DNA from: Desulfovibrio sp.
GTDB lineage: Bacteria; Desulfobacterota; Desulfovibrionia; Desulfovibrionales; Desulfovibrionaceae
Direction of reading: 5' to 3'
NCBI GenBank assembly: GCA_030145055.1
Contig: JAQYWK010000001.1
Span: 979,876 to 1,043,875 of the forward strand
DNA: 64,000 bases
The position numbers and the translations under genes were made by a program. Under the pieces are notes generated by a model. That model was given only the letters and a program-made list of their open reading frames with translations. It was not told the origin of the DNA and ran no database searches. Below are positions 56,214 to 64,000 of this stretch, piece by piece; positions within the stretch are counted from its first letter, which is position 1, and every line of letters begins with the position of its first letter.

Positions 56214-57335
56214 ATGGTTTACAATATGCATAAAATGATCGCTCTATTTTTTTTAATAATCATGTTGGGGTTAGCTGCCTGTAGTGATCCTGAACCGATT
56301 AAAATCGGTGTGGTGGGGGAGTTTTCCGGAAGGCGCTCAGAGATAGGCGTTGGCGCGCGCAATGCCATACAGCTTTATGTCGAGCAGGTAAATGAGGCTG
56401 GGGGGATTAAGGGGCGGTCCATTGAACTTGTTATTCGCGATAATGCAGGTGACCCTGAGATTTGTCGCAAAGAGCTTGATTCTATGATTGCCGATGAGTT
56501 GAAATTTATCATAGGGCCAGTGTTCAGTCAGATGGCTGAAGTTACTCTTGAGGCCATTGAGGGTAAGGATGTTCTTGTTTTGACGGGAACGATGAGCACT
56601 AATTTGTTAGCAGGAAGGGATGATAACCTTTTGCGGGTTTGCTCAACTTTAAGCCATCAGGCTTCCTTATTGGCTAAGAGTGTTGTGGGAAGGAGTATAA
56701 AATCAATGGCTGTTGTCTATGATCTCAGTAATAGAAAATATACTGAGCAGATTTATGAATTGTTCAAAAGCGATGTTGAAAAGCATGGGGTGGATGTTCC
56801 TCTTGCTTTGACCATAGAAAAAACTAAACATCCTGAGATGTTGGTTTTAGCTAGAAAGATTGTAGATGCCGATGTCGGAGGCGTGTTGATGTGCCTTTCT
56901 GCCGTTGATGCCGCAAATCTTGCTCAGCAAATTCGTAAACTTGGTTCGAATATTCCTTTCTTCGGTGTAAGTTGGTCGCAGAGTAATGATCTTTTTCAGC
57001 ATGGAGGCAGAGCTGTAGAGGGAATGTTCCTAGTCTCTACACAGTTTTACGGTCAGCCAAGTAGTGCTATGCTCGCATATAGAGAGCAGTATTTTTCCCG
57101 TTATAAACAAACTCCTTCTTTCGCTAGTGATCTATTATGGGATGGGGTCGGTCTAATGTTGATGGGAATGGATAGGGCCGAGGAATTGACCCCTGAGGAT
57201 GTAAAAAAAGCGATGCTATCTATTGAAGATTTCCAAGGGCTGAGCCAGCCGGTACGCCTTGATAAGTTTGGAGATGTTCTTGACGGGTACTATCTGGTTA
57301 AAGTGCTGGATGGAAAGTATGTTACAGCGGATTAG
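56214..57335 (+). CDS. Lipoprotein solute-binding protein, Leu/Ile/Val (Peripla_BP_6) type
   Basis: A protein of about 373 residues. The signal sequence ends with LGLAAC, a good lipobox, so the mature protein is anchored by its Cys. The start of the mature part, IKIGVVGEFSGRRSEIGVGARNAIQLYVEQVNEAGGI, is typical of LivJ-like binding proteins; the later GGVLMCLSAVDAANLAQQIRKLG and FASDLLWDGVGLMLMGM also match. The best start is ATG 56214, after GGAG, rather than the earlier frame start at 56157. No permease or ATPase gene follows, so it may be a signal receptor for the next kinase rather than an importer component. Confidence 0.85.
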   Translation: MVYNMHKMIALFFLIIMLGLAACSDPEPIKIGVVGEFSGRRSEIGVGARNAIQLYVEQVNEAGGIKGRSIELVIRDNAGDPEICRKELDSMIADELKFIIGPVFSQMAEVTLEAIEGKDVLVLTGTMSTNLLAGRDDNLLRVCSTLSHQASLLAKSVVGRSIKSMAVVYDLSNRKYTEQIYELFKSDVEKHGVDVPLALTIEKTKHPEMLVLARKIVDADVGGVLMCLSAVDAANLAQQIRKLGSNIPFFGVSWSQSNDLFQHGGRAVEGMFLVSTQFYGQPSSAMLAYREQYFSRYKQTPSFASDLLWDGVGLMLMGMDRAEELTPEDVKKAMLSIEDFQGLSQPVRLDKFGDVLDGYYLVKVLDGKYVTAD

Positions 57336-57340
57336 AAAAA

Positions 57341-59569
57341 ATGGCTAAGCCTAGAAGTCTTAAATATATATTTTATCGTAATCTTGGAGCAGCTTTGGTT
57401 GTTCCTTTGTTGCTCATGTCTTTAGTTACTGTCTTTACTGCATATCAGAATGCAAGAACGCAGATGGTTGCTAACAGCAAGCGTGTTTCAATTTTGCTTT
57501 CTAGTACGATCAAAACCAGTATTCAAGATTCAGAAAGCGGGATTGCAGCTCTTTCTATGCTTTTGGATGGCGGTAAGATAGAACCTGAGGCCTTACCGTA
57601 TGTTTTGGGGCAGATTTTAAAAAGCCACGGAAGTTTTCTTGATATCAGGGTTTTAAATGATCGTGGAATTGTGTGGGCCATGTCACCGTACGATGAGGAC
57701 GTGTTAGGTCTCGATATGTCGAGAGCTCCACAGTTCTTTGATGCAAAAAAATACGGAGTTGTTCTCTGGTCTAAAGCATACATCTCCGCTTATATGGGCC
57801 ATCCCACCGCTTCTATTTCCGTTCCGTTCTCTGGCGGCGTGATTGTCGCTAGCTACGATTTTGTGAAGCTTCGCAGAACTGTGAGAGAGTTTGCTCCGGA
57901 TAGTGGGCTGACTGTGTCCATACTTGATGAGGCCGGAACTATTCTCGCTCATTCGGAAGCTGGAAAGGCTCTTCGCCGGGAAAGAGATCCTAATACTGAT
58001 GATTATCTAGCTTTGTCTAAAGAATCTTTACGTCTCGCAATGTTTGATATTGGCGGACATGAAGAGATGATTACGGTCACTCCCATTTCTGCTACTGGTT
58101 GGACATTGGTGGTAGCTCAGAACATGAAGCTGGTTATGGGGCCTGTTTATAAGTTGGCGTACACTTACGGCGTGTTTGCCATTATTTTCTTGTTACTCGG
58201 AATTGCGCTTGCATATCATTTTTTGAGCAGGGTCTTTTCATATTTCCAGAAGCTCATAGTGAATATTCGCCGGGTGAGTGATGGGTCATATCAGCTTGAT
58301 CTTCCGCATGAAGGGATTCGTGAAATGGAAGAGGTTGAAGAAAATTTCTACTTAATGTCACGACATATTCGTACACGTGAAGAGCATATCGTTGAACTTA
58401 ATGAAGAACTCCAACTTCGCTTAGGCGAGGCTGAAACGGCTAATCTGGCTAAGAGTGCATTTTTGGCAAACATGAGCCATGAGCTTAGAACTCCTCTCAA
58501 CGGCGCATTAGGTATGCTGCAATTGTTGCAAATGTGCGACTTGAATGCTGAACAGAAAGATTATACTGAGATCGCCATTCGTTCTTGTAAAAGTCTAACA
58601 GGACTTTTAAATGACATCCTTGACCTTTCTCGCATTGAAGCAAATCGAATGCCGATTATTCCTGAGCGGTTTCGTCTTTCCGAGATCTATACTTCTCTTG
58701 ATGAAATATTCGGCCTGACTGCGCGCAAGAAGGGAGTTGATCTTATCCTGGAAGTATCACCTGAAATCCCCGACGCGCAGCTCGGCGACCCTGTACGTAT
58801 TAAGCAGATTTTGTTTAATCTGGTGGGTAATGCTGTTAAATTTACCGCCACAGGTAACATTATGGTCGAGGCTTACCCGCTTCCATCAGACGGCTTGGAT
58901 GTTTACCGCGTTTTATTCTCAGTTTCAGATACAGGTCTTGGCATTGATGACAGCCAGCTTGAAAATATTTTTAAACCGTTTACCCAGACTGAAGCTTCAT
59001 TCACCAGACGTTTCGGCGGGGCTGGCCTCGGGTTAAGTATTGTAAAGCGATTGGTAGAGCTAATGAGTGGTAAGATATCAATAGCAAGTTCAGTTGGTTA
59101 TGGTACGGTGGTATATTTTTGCCTGACCTTTGGTCCCGTACCTAGTCAGGATGAGAATGTAAGTGTTCCTGCGGAAATTAGCAGCAAAGCCGATATGTCT
59201 GGAGTGCGTATTCTTGTTGCTGAGGATGAAAAGGTTAATCAGATGTTTATTGAGGGGCTACTCATCAAACATGGTGTTCATCCCGTTTGCGTAAAAAATG
59301 GGCAGGAAGCTTTAGAAATGTTGGAGAGTAACTCTTTTGATCTGATTCTTATGGATGTACAGATGCCCATCATGGACGGTATGGTTGCAACTCAACTGAT
59401 ACGGGAAAGTGGTAAGCCTTATGCAGAAATTCCTGTTATCGCTCTAACCGCTCACGCGATGGGCGGAGATAGAGAAAAGTTTCTTAAAGCAGGTTTTAGC
59501 GACTATCTTTCGAAACCACTTGAATTTGACGATTTGCTGAAGGTGCTCGCGCAAAACAGACCCCAGTGA
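57341..59569 (+). CDS. Hybrid sensor histidine kinase with terminal receiver domain
   Basis: A 742-residue kinase. Membrane helix 1 (about 11-32) and helix 2 (about 273-296) enclose a periplasmic Cache-like domain; a HAMP-like linker and coiled coil follow (EMEEVEENFYLMSRHI). HisKA has ANMSHELRTPLNGALG (His381), HATPase has NLVGNAVKFTATG, DTGLGI and GAGLGLSIVKRL, and the receiver domain ends the protein with DLILMDVQMPIMDG (Asp672). There is no phosphotransfer (HPt) domain as in TorS, so the final regulator must be reached by a separate HPt protein elsewhere. The gene starts 6 bases after the binding-protein stop, so they are co-expressed. Confidence 0.9.
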   Translation: MAKPRSLKYIFYRNLGAALVVPLLLMSLVTVFTAYQNARTQMVANSKRVSILLSSTIKTSIQDSESGIAALSMLLDGGKIEPEALPYVLGQILKSHGSFLDIRVLNDRGIVWAMSPYDEDVLGLDMSRAPQFFDAKKYGVVLWSKAYISAYMGHPTASISVPFSGGVIVASYDFVKLRRTVREFAPDSGLTVSILDEAGTILAHSEAGKALRRERDPNTDDYLALSKESLRLAMFDIGGHEEMITVTPISATGWTLVVAQNMKLVMGPVYKLAYTYGVFAIIFLLLGIALAYHFLSRVFSYFQKLIVNIRRVSDGSYQLDLPHEGIREMEEVEENFYLMSRHIRTREEHIVELNEELQLRLGEAETANLAKSAFLANMSHELRTPLNGALGMLQLLQMCDLNAEQKDYTEIAIRSCKSLTGLLNDILDLSRIEANRMPIIPERFRLSEIYTSLDEIFGLTARKKGVDLILEVSPEIPDAQLGDPVRIKQILFNLVGNAVKFTATGNIMVEAYPLPSDGLDVYRVLFSVSDTGLGIDDSQLENIFKPFTQTEASFTRRFGGAGLGLSIVKRLVELMSGKISIASSVGYGTVVYFCLTFGPVPSQDENVSVPAEISSKADMSGVRILVAEDEKVNQMFIEGLLIKHGVHPVCVKNGQEALEMLESNSFDLILMDVQMPIMDGMVATQLIRESGKPYAEIPVIALTAHAMGGDREKFLKAGFSDYLSKPLEFDDLLKVLAQNRPQ

Positions 59570-59593
59570 AATTAAAAATGCGTAAATTAGAAA

Positions 59594-59627
59594 AGGGCTT
59601 AGATATAATATCTAAGCCCTTTTTTTG
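59594..59627 (+). terminator. Rho-independent terminator after the hybrid kinase gene
   Basis: AGGGCTTAGATA (59594-59605) and TATCTAAGCCCT (59609-59620) form a perfect stem with a three-base loop, followed by seven T. It ends the TorT-like/binding-protein/kinase transcript. Confidence 0.92.
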
Positions 59628-59684
59628 GTCTGTGGTATTTGCGTGAAATTAGAACGGAGCAGAACCGGAAGACCAAAAAAGAAA

Positions 59685-59712
59685 AAGGACTTAGATTTTC
59701 ATCTAAGTCCTT
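59685..59712 (-). terminator. Rho-independent terminator of the tRNA-Arg gene
   Basis: AAGGACTTAGAT (59685-59696) pairs with ATCTAAGTCCTT (59701-59712) around a four-base loop. On the minus strand it is followed by CCTTTTTCTTTTTT and lies 10 bases past the tRNA, so it ends that transcript. Confidence 0.88.
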
Positions 59713-59722
59713 GTTTTTCTAG

Positions 59723-59799
59723 TGGTGCGCCTGAGAGGATTCGAACCTCTGACTTACGGATTCGTAGTCCGGCACTCTATCCAGCTGAGCTACAGGCGC
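59723..59799 (-). tRNA. tRNA-Arg (anticodon ACG)
   Basis: The minus strand reads GCGCCTGTAGCTCAGCTGGA at the 5' end, an anticodon loop CTACGAA with anticodon ACG, T loop GGTTCGAATCC and acceptor strand CAGGCGC with discriminator A and an encoded CCA. The acceptor stem has seven pairs. The ACG anticodon is normally edited to ICG and reads CGU, CGC and CGA. A plausible promoter lies upstream and a terminator directly after, so it is a single-gene unit. Overlapping open frames are artefacts of tRNA sequence. Confidence 0.97.
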
Positions 59800-59812
59800 G
59801 CTTCGAGAAGAA

Positions 59813-59841
59813 GTACTATTTAGAAAGCTCGATTTCGTCAA
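59813..59841 (-). promoter_or_regulatory. Sigma-70 type promoter of the tRNA-Arg gene
   Basis: On the minus strand TTGACG (59841-59836) and TAGTAC (59818-59813) are 17 bases apart, close to the vegetative consensus. Transcription would start a few bases before the tRNA 5' end at 59799. Confidence 0.6.
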
Positions 59842-60033
59842 GCGTTATTTGAAATAAAGTTGTTTTTTTTTGAATAATTTCACTTGTTAGTATTGTTATA
59901 CTTTTTAAGGCTTTGTTATATAAGGGGAAATTTAATATTTGTGTTTTTACTGTAAACACCAGCGGAATTCACCTCAGTGCATAGCCGGTTGGGATTCGTG
60001 TGTATGATGCCATTTGAGGTTGCTCATATATGT

Positions 60034-62265
60034 TTATTGTTTGGCGGGGATTATTACTGGGAAGTTGTCGGTTGTGTAAATTGACATGTCCGGCAATACC
60101 CACATGGCTGAACAGTTGGGATAAAACTGTTTAATAAAATCGGTTCCGTCTTTCGTCCCCATGATGAAGATTGCAGTGGCTAATGCGTCAGCCGTTTCGG
60201 CCGTGGGGGCTATGGCGGTGGTGGCGATGCTTTCATGGGATGATCGCATGAGTGATGGGTCAAGAATGTGATGTTTCCTAGTTTCTTGGGCGGAGGCATC
60301 CGTTGATATGAACTGATGATAATCACCTGAACCGCACACAGCCATGTTCTTGATCTCGATTTTGCCAAGCAGTCCAGTCGAGCGCGGATCTTTTATACCG
60401 ATGGACCACGAGCGTTTTCCATATCCATAGAAATCTCCACCTGCTTCAACTAAAGCGGCATCTATGCCTGACGTCCTGAGAGCCTCTGAGGCGGCGTCTA
60501 TGATAGATCCCTTGGCAATGCCTCCTAAGTCGAGAGCCATGCCCGTATGCTTGAGTTTTACAGAGCCTTTTTTGCGATTGATCTCAACAAGTTTGTAATT
60601 AACCAGCGGTTTGCGTTCGCTTAAAATATTGTCGTCTAAAACGTAATAAAACGGAGTGGTTGTGATGGCTCCGATTGAAATGTCAAATACCCCTTCTGTT
60701 TGCTCACCCAGTTTTAAACTCCGCCCTATTAGCTTAAATGCTGTGTCTGATATTTTTACAGCTTTAATTCCCGCCGCTCTGTTAATTCTTCCCACGGAAC
60801 CCATCTTGTTGCGGTGATCGAAATCCCGCTGGAGGGAACGCATTATCTGAATGGTTTCGCGGGCGGCTTTTTTAGCTTGGTCCTCAGATGAACTATCAAG
60901 CGTCAGGTTTACGATGGTTCCCATTGCCACGTCACTATAGCGGAATAAGAATTGGTTCTCTTTTGGCGTTGAGCCTTGCGCGAAATTTCTATCTGAACTC
61001 AGCGGTATATTTATAAAAGCTAAAAACAATATTGCGGGACAGGCTATTGCGGAAAATATTTTAATGGACTTATTTATTGATGATGTGCGGAACGTTTGGA
61101 CCAACATCGGCAGGGCGAAGACGGTCCCCGCTAAAGCTATCAACTTGAATGATGCAGAGATTGCTCCGTAAAAGTTGATGATAATTCCAACGAGCAGGGG
61201 TCCGAGGATGAAGCCTAGATTGGCTGTAAGGTTTGCCAGTCCCAAATTTTTGCCAAGTTTTGGACTTAGTTCCGAACAGATTACCATTGATGATGGAATT
61301 GAAAGTGCCGCTCCGGCTCCAATGATGGTGCCAGTTAAAATGTAACCGGTCATATTTGTGCAGTCAGGAATAAAATATAGTCCTGCGGCGCTGAGGAGCA
61401 GTCCTGTGCAAACCATAAATTCGCGTCTGGTATTAATTGGTAAATGGTTGAATGTTGGTAGATGGTTGAACACCGGCAAGAGCAGTATGGTTGCGAGGTT
61501 CGGAATTGCGAAGAGCATTCCTGTTGCCAGCGGTGATGGGTTCATACTGGTTTTAAGCAGAACCGGGTAGAAGGCAATCATGGACCCGATGCCTATTGCT
61601 CGTCCGAAAACGGCGAAAATAATGGGTGGCAAGGGTGTTCTGATCGTGGATGAAAAATTCGAGGTGTGATCTTTGGATGTGTCAGTGCGTGGAGGCGGAC
61701 AAAAATGGAAAATCAGAAAGGAAATAGCCATACATATTGAAAGAGCGGATAGGACCGGAAAATAATCGCGATCTATATATAAAGCTCCTCCGAGCAGAGG
61801 TCCGAGAAAGAACGCGGTATTAATACCTATTGAAAGATTCGAAAATTGTTTGGTAAGCGCGCTTTTAGACGAGAGTTTGCCTACAGCCGCCATTCCTACT
61901 GTTTTGATAGTTCCGGCGCATAACCCGAGCGCAAATTGAATGCCGTATAGCGTTTCGATAGAGGGGCTGAGCAGATAAATAAGCGGTAGTAGCGCCCCAA
62001 TTCCTGAACTGAGCAGCAGCAGGCGGCTTGGTCCATTCCAATCTGATAGTGCACCTGAAAGAGGGGCTATCAGCAATTTGGCAAGAAAGTATCCGCTGAA
62101 GGCTGTTCCGAGCCAAAGTCCTCCGGCTTTCTCATCCAGACTAAGCAGAGGAAGCGTGAAAGTGAAAATCCCAATGCCTATAGATGCAATAAAGATTGCA
62201 CCGATTAACATCGGTACATGGCTGGCCTTTAGTGTGCTGCTACGCTTCTGATTATGAATTGGCAT
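60034..62265 (-). CDS. MFS transporter fused to an ApbE (FAD:protein FMN transferase) domain
   Basis: A 743-residue fusion. Residues 1-390 form a 12-helix major facilitator, for example LWLGTAFSGYFLAKLLIAPLSGALSDWNGP, the DxxGR-like loop of drug/metabolite exporters, and GTIIGAGAALSIPSS in the second half. An extra hydrophobic segment (about 396-420) could be a 13th helix that puts the next domain in the periplasm. Residues about 435-743 are ApbE-like: FRYSDVAMGTIVNLTL, RINRAAGIKAVKIS, ALDLGGIAKGSIIDAA, VEAGGDFYGYG, HHILDPS and AETADALATAIFIMG. ApbE attaches FMN covalently to Thr of electron carriers. The gene starts within the tail of a TetR gene (37-base overlap), so it is co-expressed with and probably controlled by that regulator. 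Confidence 0.85.
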   Translation of the reverse strand: MPIHNQKRSSTLKASHVPMLIGAIFIASIGIGIFTFTLPLLSLDEKAGGLWLGTAFSGYFLAKLLIAPLSGALSDWNGPSRLLLLSSGIGALLPLIYLLSPSIETLYGIQFALGLCAGTIKTVGMAAVGKLSSKSALTKQFSNLSIGINTAFFLGPLLGGALYIDRDYFPVLSALSICMAISFLIFHFCPPPRTDTSKDHTSNFSSTIRTPLPPIIFAVFGRAIGIGSMIAFYPVLLKTSMNPSPLATGMLFAIPNLATILLLPVFNHLPTFNHLPINTRREFMVCTGLLLSAAGLYFIPDCTNMTGYILTGTIIGAGAALSIPSSMVICSELSPKLGKNLGLANLTANLGFILGPLLVGIIINFYGAISASFKLIALAGTVFALPMLVQTFRTSSINKSIKIFSAIACPAILFLAFINIPLSSDRNFAQGSTPKENQFLFRYSDVAMGTIVNLTLDSSSEDQAKKAARETIQIMRSLQRDFDHRNKMGSVGRINRAAGIKAVKISDTAFKLIGRSLKLGEQTEGVFDISIGAITTTPFYYVLDDNILSERKPLVNYKLVEINRKKGSVKLKHTGMALDLGGIAKGSIIDAASEALRTSGIDAALVEAGGDFYGYGKRSWSIGIKDPRSTGLLGKIEIKNMAVCGSGDYHQFISTDASAQETRKHHILDPSLMRSSHESIATTAIAPTAETADALATAIFIMGTKDGTDFIKQFYPNCSAMWVLPDMSIYTTDNFPVIIPAKQ

Positions 62266-62801
62266 GCTTCTTCAAATAGTTCCGGGATTTCGTATGGAGT
62301 CAAAAATTCGGTCCGAACTGCCCCGACAATGTTGCCATAAATTAAGAATGAAGTTTGCGGCATAGGGAGCTCTTTTACAGAACCGTCTTTCATTCCTCTT
62401 TTCAGGTATATCTCAATTTGATTAATAAGACTCAGGAATTTGGAAGCGATCTCGTTCCTATCAAGCTGAGGGTTTTCGTCACTGAATGGCGAGCACCTTA
62501 GTAGCGTCGGAAAGGTGGTTCTATTCGCGGCAGTAAACTCGAGATAGGATTCTATAAATATGCGTAGAGCCTCAAGGCCTGTGTCAGCTTCCTTTGCCTT
62601 TTCTTTAAGAGATGTGAGCATTTGATCAATTAATGCTCCGCCGGATTCTAGGAACAAACTGTCTTTGTTTCCGAAATAGTGCGAAACTAGGCCCGCAGCC
62701 ACTCCCGCATGATCCGCAACCATTTTCAGTGTAGTGCCGGTAAAGCCATGTTTTCCAAATTGTTCTTGCGCTGACAGAAGTATTCTTTGTTTTTTAGTCA
62801 T
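62229..62801 (-). CDS. TetR/AcrR-family regulator of the MFS-ApbE gene
   Basis: A 190-residue regulator. The helix-turn-helix is KKQRILLSAQEQFGKHGFTGTTLKMVADHAGVAAGLVSHYFGNKDSLF, a typical TetR start. The ligand domain belongs to the group of CerR/AefR-like members. It starts at ATG 62801 after GGAGC and overlaps the MFS-ApbE gene by 37 bases. A TCAATA/TATTGA inverted repeat lies upstream (62880-62900) and may be its operator. Confidence 0.88.
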   Translation of the reverse strand: MTKKQRILLSAQEQFGKHGFTGTTLKMVADHAGVAAGLVSHYFGNKDSLFLESGGALIDQMLTSLKEKAKEADTGLEALRIFIESYLEFTAANRTTFPTLLRCSPFSDENPQLDRNEIASKFLSLINQIEIYLKRGMKDGSVKELPMPQTSFLIYGNIVGAVRTEFLTPYEIPELFEEACQFIIRSVAAH

Positions 62802-63180
62802 TAGGCTGAAGCTCCGAAAAAGTCGTTTTGATTATGTTATTAATAGTGAGTTCTCTACTGAAATTTAATAAAAATGTTGTCAATACGTTTTCAATATTGA
62901 TTGACCAGCCAAATAAGGAATGGTAACTACAATTATAAGTATCTTAAAAAAGTTTTTTTAGCCACTTCAAGTTGAAAAAACAATTCTGCATTTTTTTTAA
63001 TCCTCTTTTTGAAACATATTTAGTTAATCCAGTGTTTTTAGATGAGTGGCAATGAAGCCTTTTGCTATATCTGGAATCCTTTCTTGACTTTTCTGCCACC
63101 TTTTGCGCTGGTAGAATTAACTCGGTTACCTGCATTGTAAAATATGGTTAACCACAATTTAAGAATTATTCAGGAAGTAG
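62802..63180. other. Intergenic region between the TetR gene and the fumarase gene
   Basis: About 380 AT-rich bases between divergent genes. It holds the candidate TetR operator (62880-62900) and, presumably, the fumarase promoter. A basic minus-strand frame of 63 codons (62944-63135) lacks a ribosome site and looks accidental. Nothing else stands out. Confidence 0.5.
62880..62900. promoter_or_regulatory. Possible TetR operator in front of the TetR/MFS-ApbE unit
   Basis: TCAATA (62880-62885) and TATTGA (62895-62900) are inverted repeats nine bases apart, within a larger GTCAAT/ATTGAC arrangement. A minus-strand TTGAAA -35-like box overlaps it, with a TATTAA-like -10 box about 17-18 bases on. 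A repressor bound here would block transcription of the TetR and MFS-ApbE genes. Confidence 0.45.
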
Positions 63181-64000
63181 ATGATGCGTACTATTAAAGC
63201 TGAAACTATTATTGAAGCTGTAGCGAAGATGTGCATAAGCGCGAATCGCTACTTGCCGGAAGACGTGCGGAAACGTTTTGAAGAATGTGCTGCCGCAGAA
63301 GATTCTGCTGCGGCAAAAGAAGTCTTCAGGCAGATTAAAGAAAATTGGGAATTGGCTGAAAAGTCAGGGCTTCCTCTTTGTCAGGATACTGGACTCGCAG
63401 TATACATCGTTGAGGTAGGCGAAGATGTCAGCGTTGATGGCATGACTCTTAGAGAAGCCATCAATGAAGGAACTCGCAAAGGGTATGAAGAAGGATTCCT
63501 TAGAAAGTCTTCCTGCGATCCTCTCACCCGCAAGAATACAGGGGACAATACACCTGCTATTATTCATTTTGATCTTGTTGCGGGTGATAAACTTAAAATA
63601 ACATTTATGGCGAAGGGCGGCGGCTCTGAAAATATGAGCCGTGTAACTATGCTGACTCCTGCTCAAGGCTGGGCCGGGATTAAGAAATTTGTCATTGAAC
63701 GCGTTGCTGAAGCTGGTCCAAATCCATGTCCACCGACAATGGTAGGCATCGGTGTCGGTGGTACTTTTGAATATTCCGCGCTTTTGGCTAAAAAATCACT
63801 CATGCGAAAAGTCGGCGAGCCAAGTGCGGATCCTGAGATCGCGAAGATGGAAGCTGAACTCATGGAAGATATCAACAAGCTGGGGATCGGTCCTATGGGA
63901 CTCGGTGGAAAAACCACTGTTTTTGATGTTAAAATCGAAATGCGTCCATGTCACATTGCCAGCTTACCGCTTGCTGTGAACATCCAGTGTCATTCTTCAA
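63181..64000 (+). CDS. Class I fumarate hydratase, alpha subunit (5' part)
   Basis: The first 273 residues of a class I [4Fe-4S] hydro-lyase; the gene runs off the right edge, and the whole alpha subunit is about 280 residues. LPLCQDTGLAVYIVEVG has the first cluster Cys, KSSCDPLTRKNTGDNTPAIIHFD the second and ITFMAKGGGSENMSRVTML is a family block; GPNPCPPTMVGIGVGG supplies a further Cys. Class I fumarases convert fumarate to malate in anaerobes; L-tartrate dehydratase alpha is a close relative and cannot be excluded until the beta subunit is seen. ATG 63181 and 63184 are adjacent; AGGAAG precedes 63181 by five bases. Confidence 0.92.
   Translation, partial: MMRTIKAETIIEAVAKMCISANRYLPEDVRKRFEECAAAEDSAAAKEVFRQIKENWELAEKSGLPLCQDTGLAVYIVEVGEDVSVDGMTLREAINEGTRKGYEEGFLRKSSCDPLTRKNTGDNTPAIIHFDLVAGDKLKITFMAKGGGSENMSRVTMLTPAQGWAGIKKFVIERVAEAGPNPCPPTMVGIGVGGTFEYSALLAKKSLMRKVGEPSADPEIAKMEAELMEDINKLGIGPMGLGGKTTVFDVKIEMRPCHIASLPLAVNIQCHSS

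Noticed and set aside
59625..59852. 75-codon frame covering the tRNA region
   Set aside because: Its best part (SGAPERIRTSDLRIRSPALY) is the well-known antisense translation of a tRNA gene.
62944..63135. 63-codon basic minus-strand frame between TetR and fumarase genes
   Set aside because: No ribosome site or motif, and it lies in AT-rich promoter DNA.
1..64000. CRISPR arrays, insertion sequences, integrases or phage genes
   Set aside because: No regularly spaced repeats, transposase motifs or phage-like genes were seen; the window looks like core chromosome.

Overview
The window reads as a chromosomal segment of a moderate-GC, Gram-negative, strictly anaerobic bacterium, most likely a marine member of the Desulfovibrionaceae (Desulfovibrio sensu lato). 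This rests on the order of the division/cell-wall (dcw) cluster, meso-diaminopimelate peptidoglycan, a double-cubane reductase with its activase, a class I [4Fe-4S] fumarase, a sigma-54-controlled metal-stress module and abundant two-component sensors. No species assignment is possible from the sequence alone.

Layout. 1-251: start of a glycine-betaine type ABC ATPase running off the left edge. 874-5812: a ZraSR/ZraP-like envelope or metal stress module (sigma-54 response regulator, sensor kinase, DUF4405 membrane protein, ZraP-like periplasmic protein) with a clear -24/-12 promoter and two palindromic upstream sites. 5813-24701: a radical SAM gene followed, reading leftward from 24701, by the complete dcw operon mraZ-rsmH-ftsL-ftsI-murE-murF-mraY-murD-ftsW-murG-murC-murB-ftsQ-ftsA-ftsZ, many genes overlapping by 1-4 bases, with a repeated MraZ operator in front of mraZ. 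25122-28524: HD-GYP protein, CBS protein, an EFR1-type flavodoxin/ferredoxin and a divergent TetR gene with a clear palindrome between them. 28534-33778: a YfbR-like HD protein and a very large class I adenylate cyclase carrying pentapeptide repeats. 33853-37880: a 23S rRNA uracil methyltransferase, a small unknown protein, RlpA, FxsA and a TauE/SafE permease.

37931-38155 is the most unusual spot: an otherwise unannotated 74-codon reading frame with one in-frame TGA, followed at the canonical spacing by a hairpin with G and U at the positions expected for a bacterial SECIS element. It is a candidate small selenoprotein (CWADC-Sec). Next come rpsA, a 2-hydroxyacyl-CoA dehydratase-type activase and its double-cubane partner, a protein with a kinase-like motif that may belong to a SidJ-related pseudokinase family, and the bacterial alpha-2-macroglobulin/PBP1C pair.

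51795-59569 is a signalling locus: a small Rossmann protein, a Cache-PAS histidine kinase and a divergent group encoding a TorT-like periplasmic protein, a lipoprotein solute-binding protein and a hybrid kinase. No DNA-binding response regulator lies beside them. The right end holds tRNA-Arg(ACG), a TetR gene overlapping an unusual MFS-ApbE fusion, and the 5' part of a class I fumarase alpha gene.

Start codons were chosen by Shine-Dalgarno spacing and overlap with neighbours. Residue positions are counted by eye and approximate. Functional calls come from recognised motifs, not from database searches.
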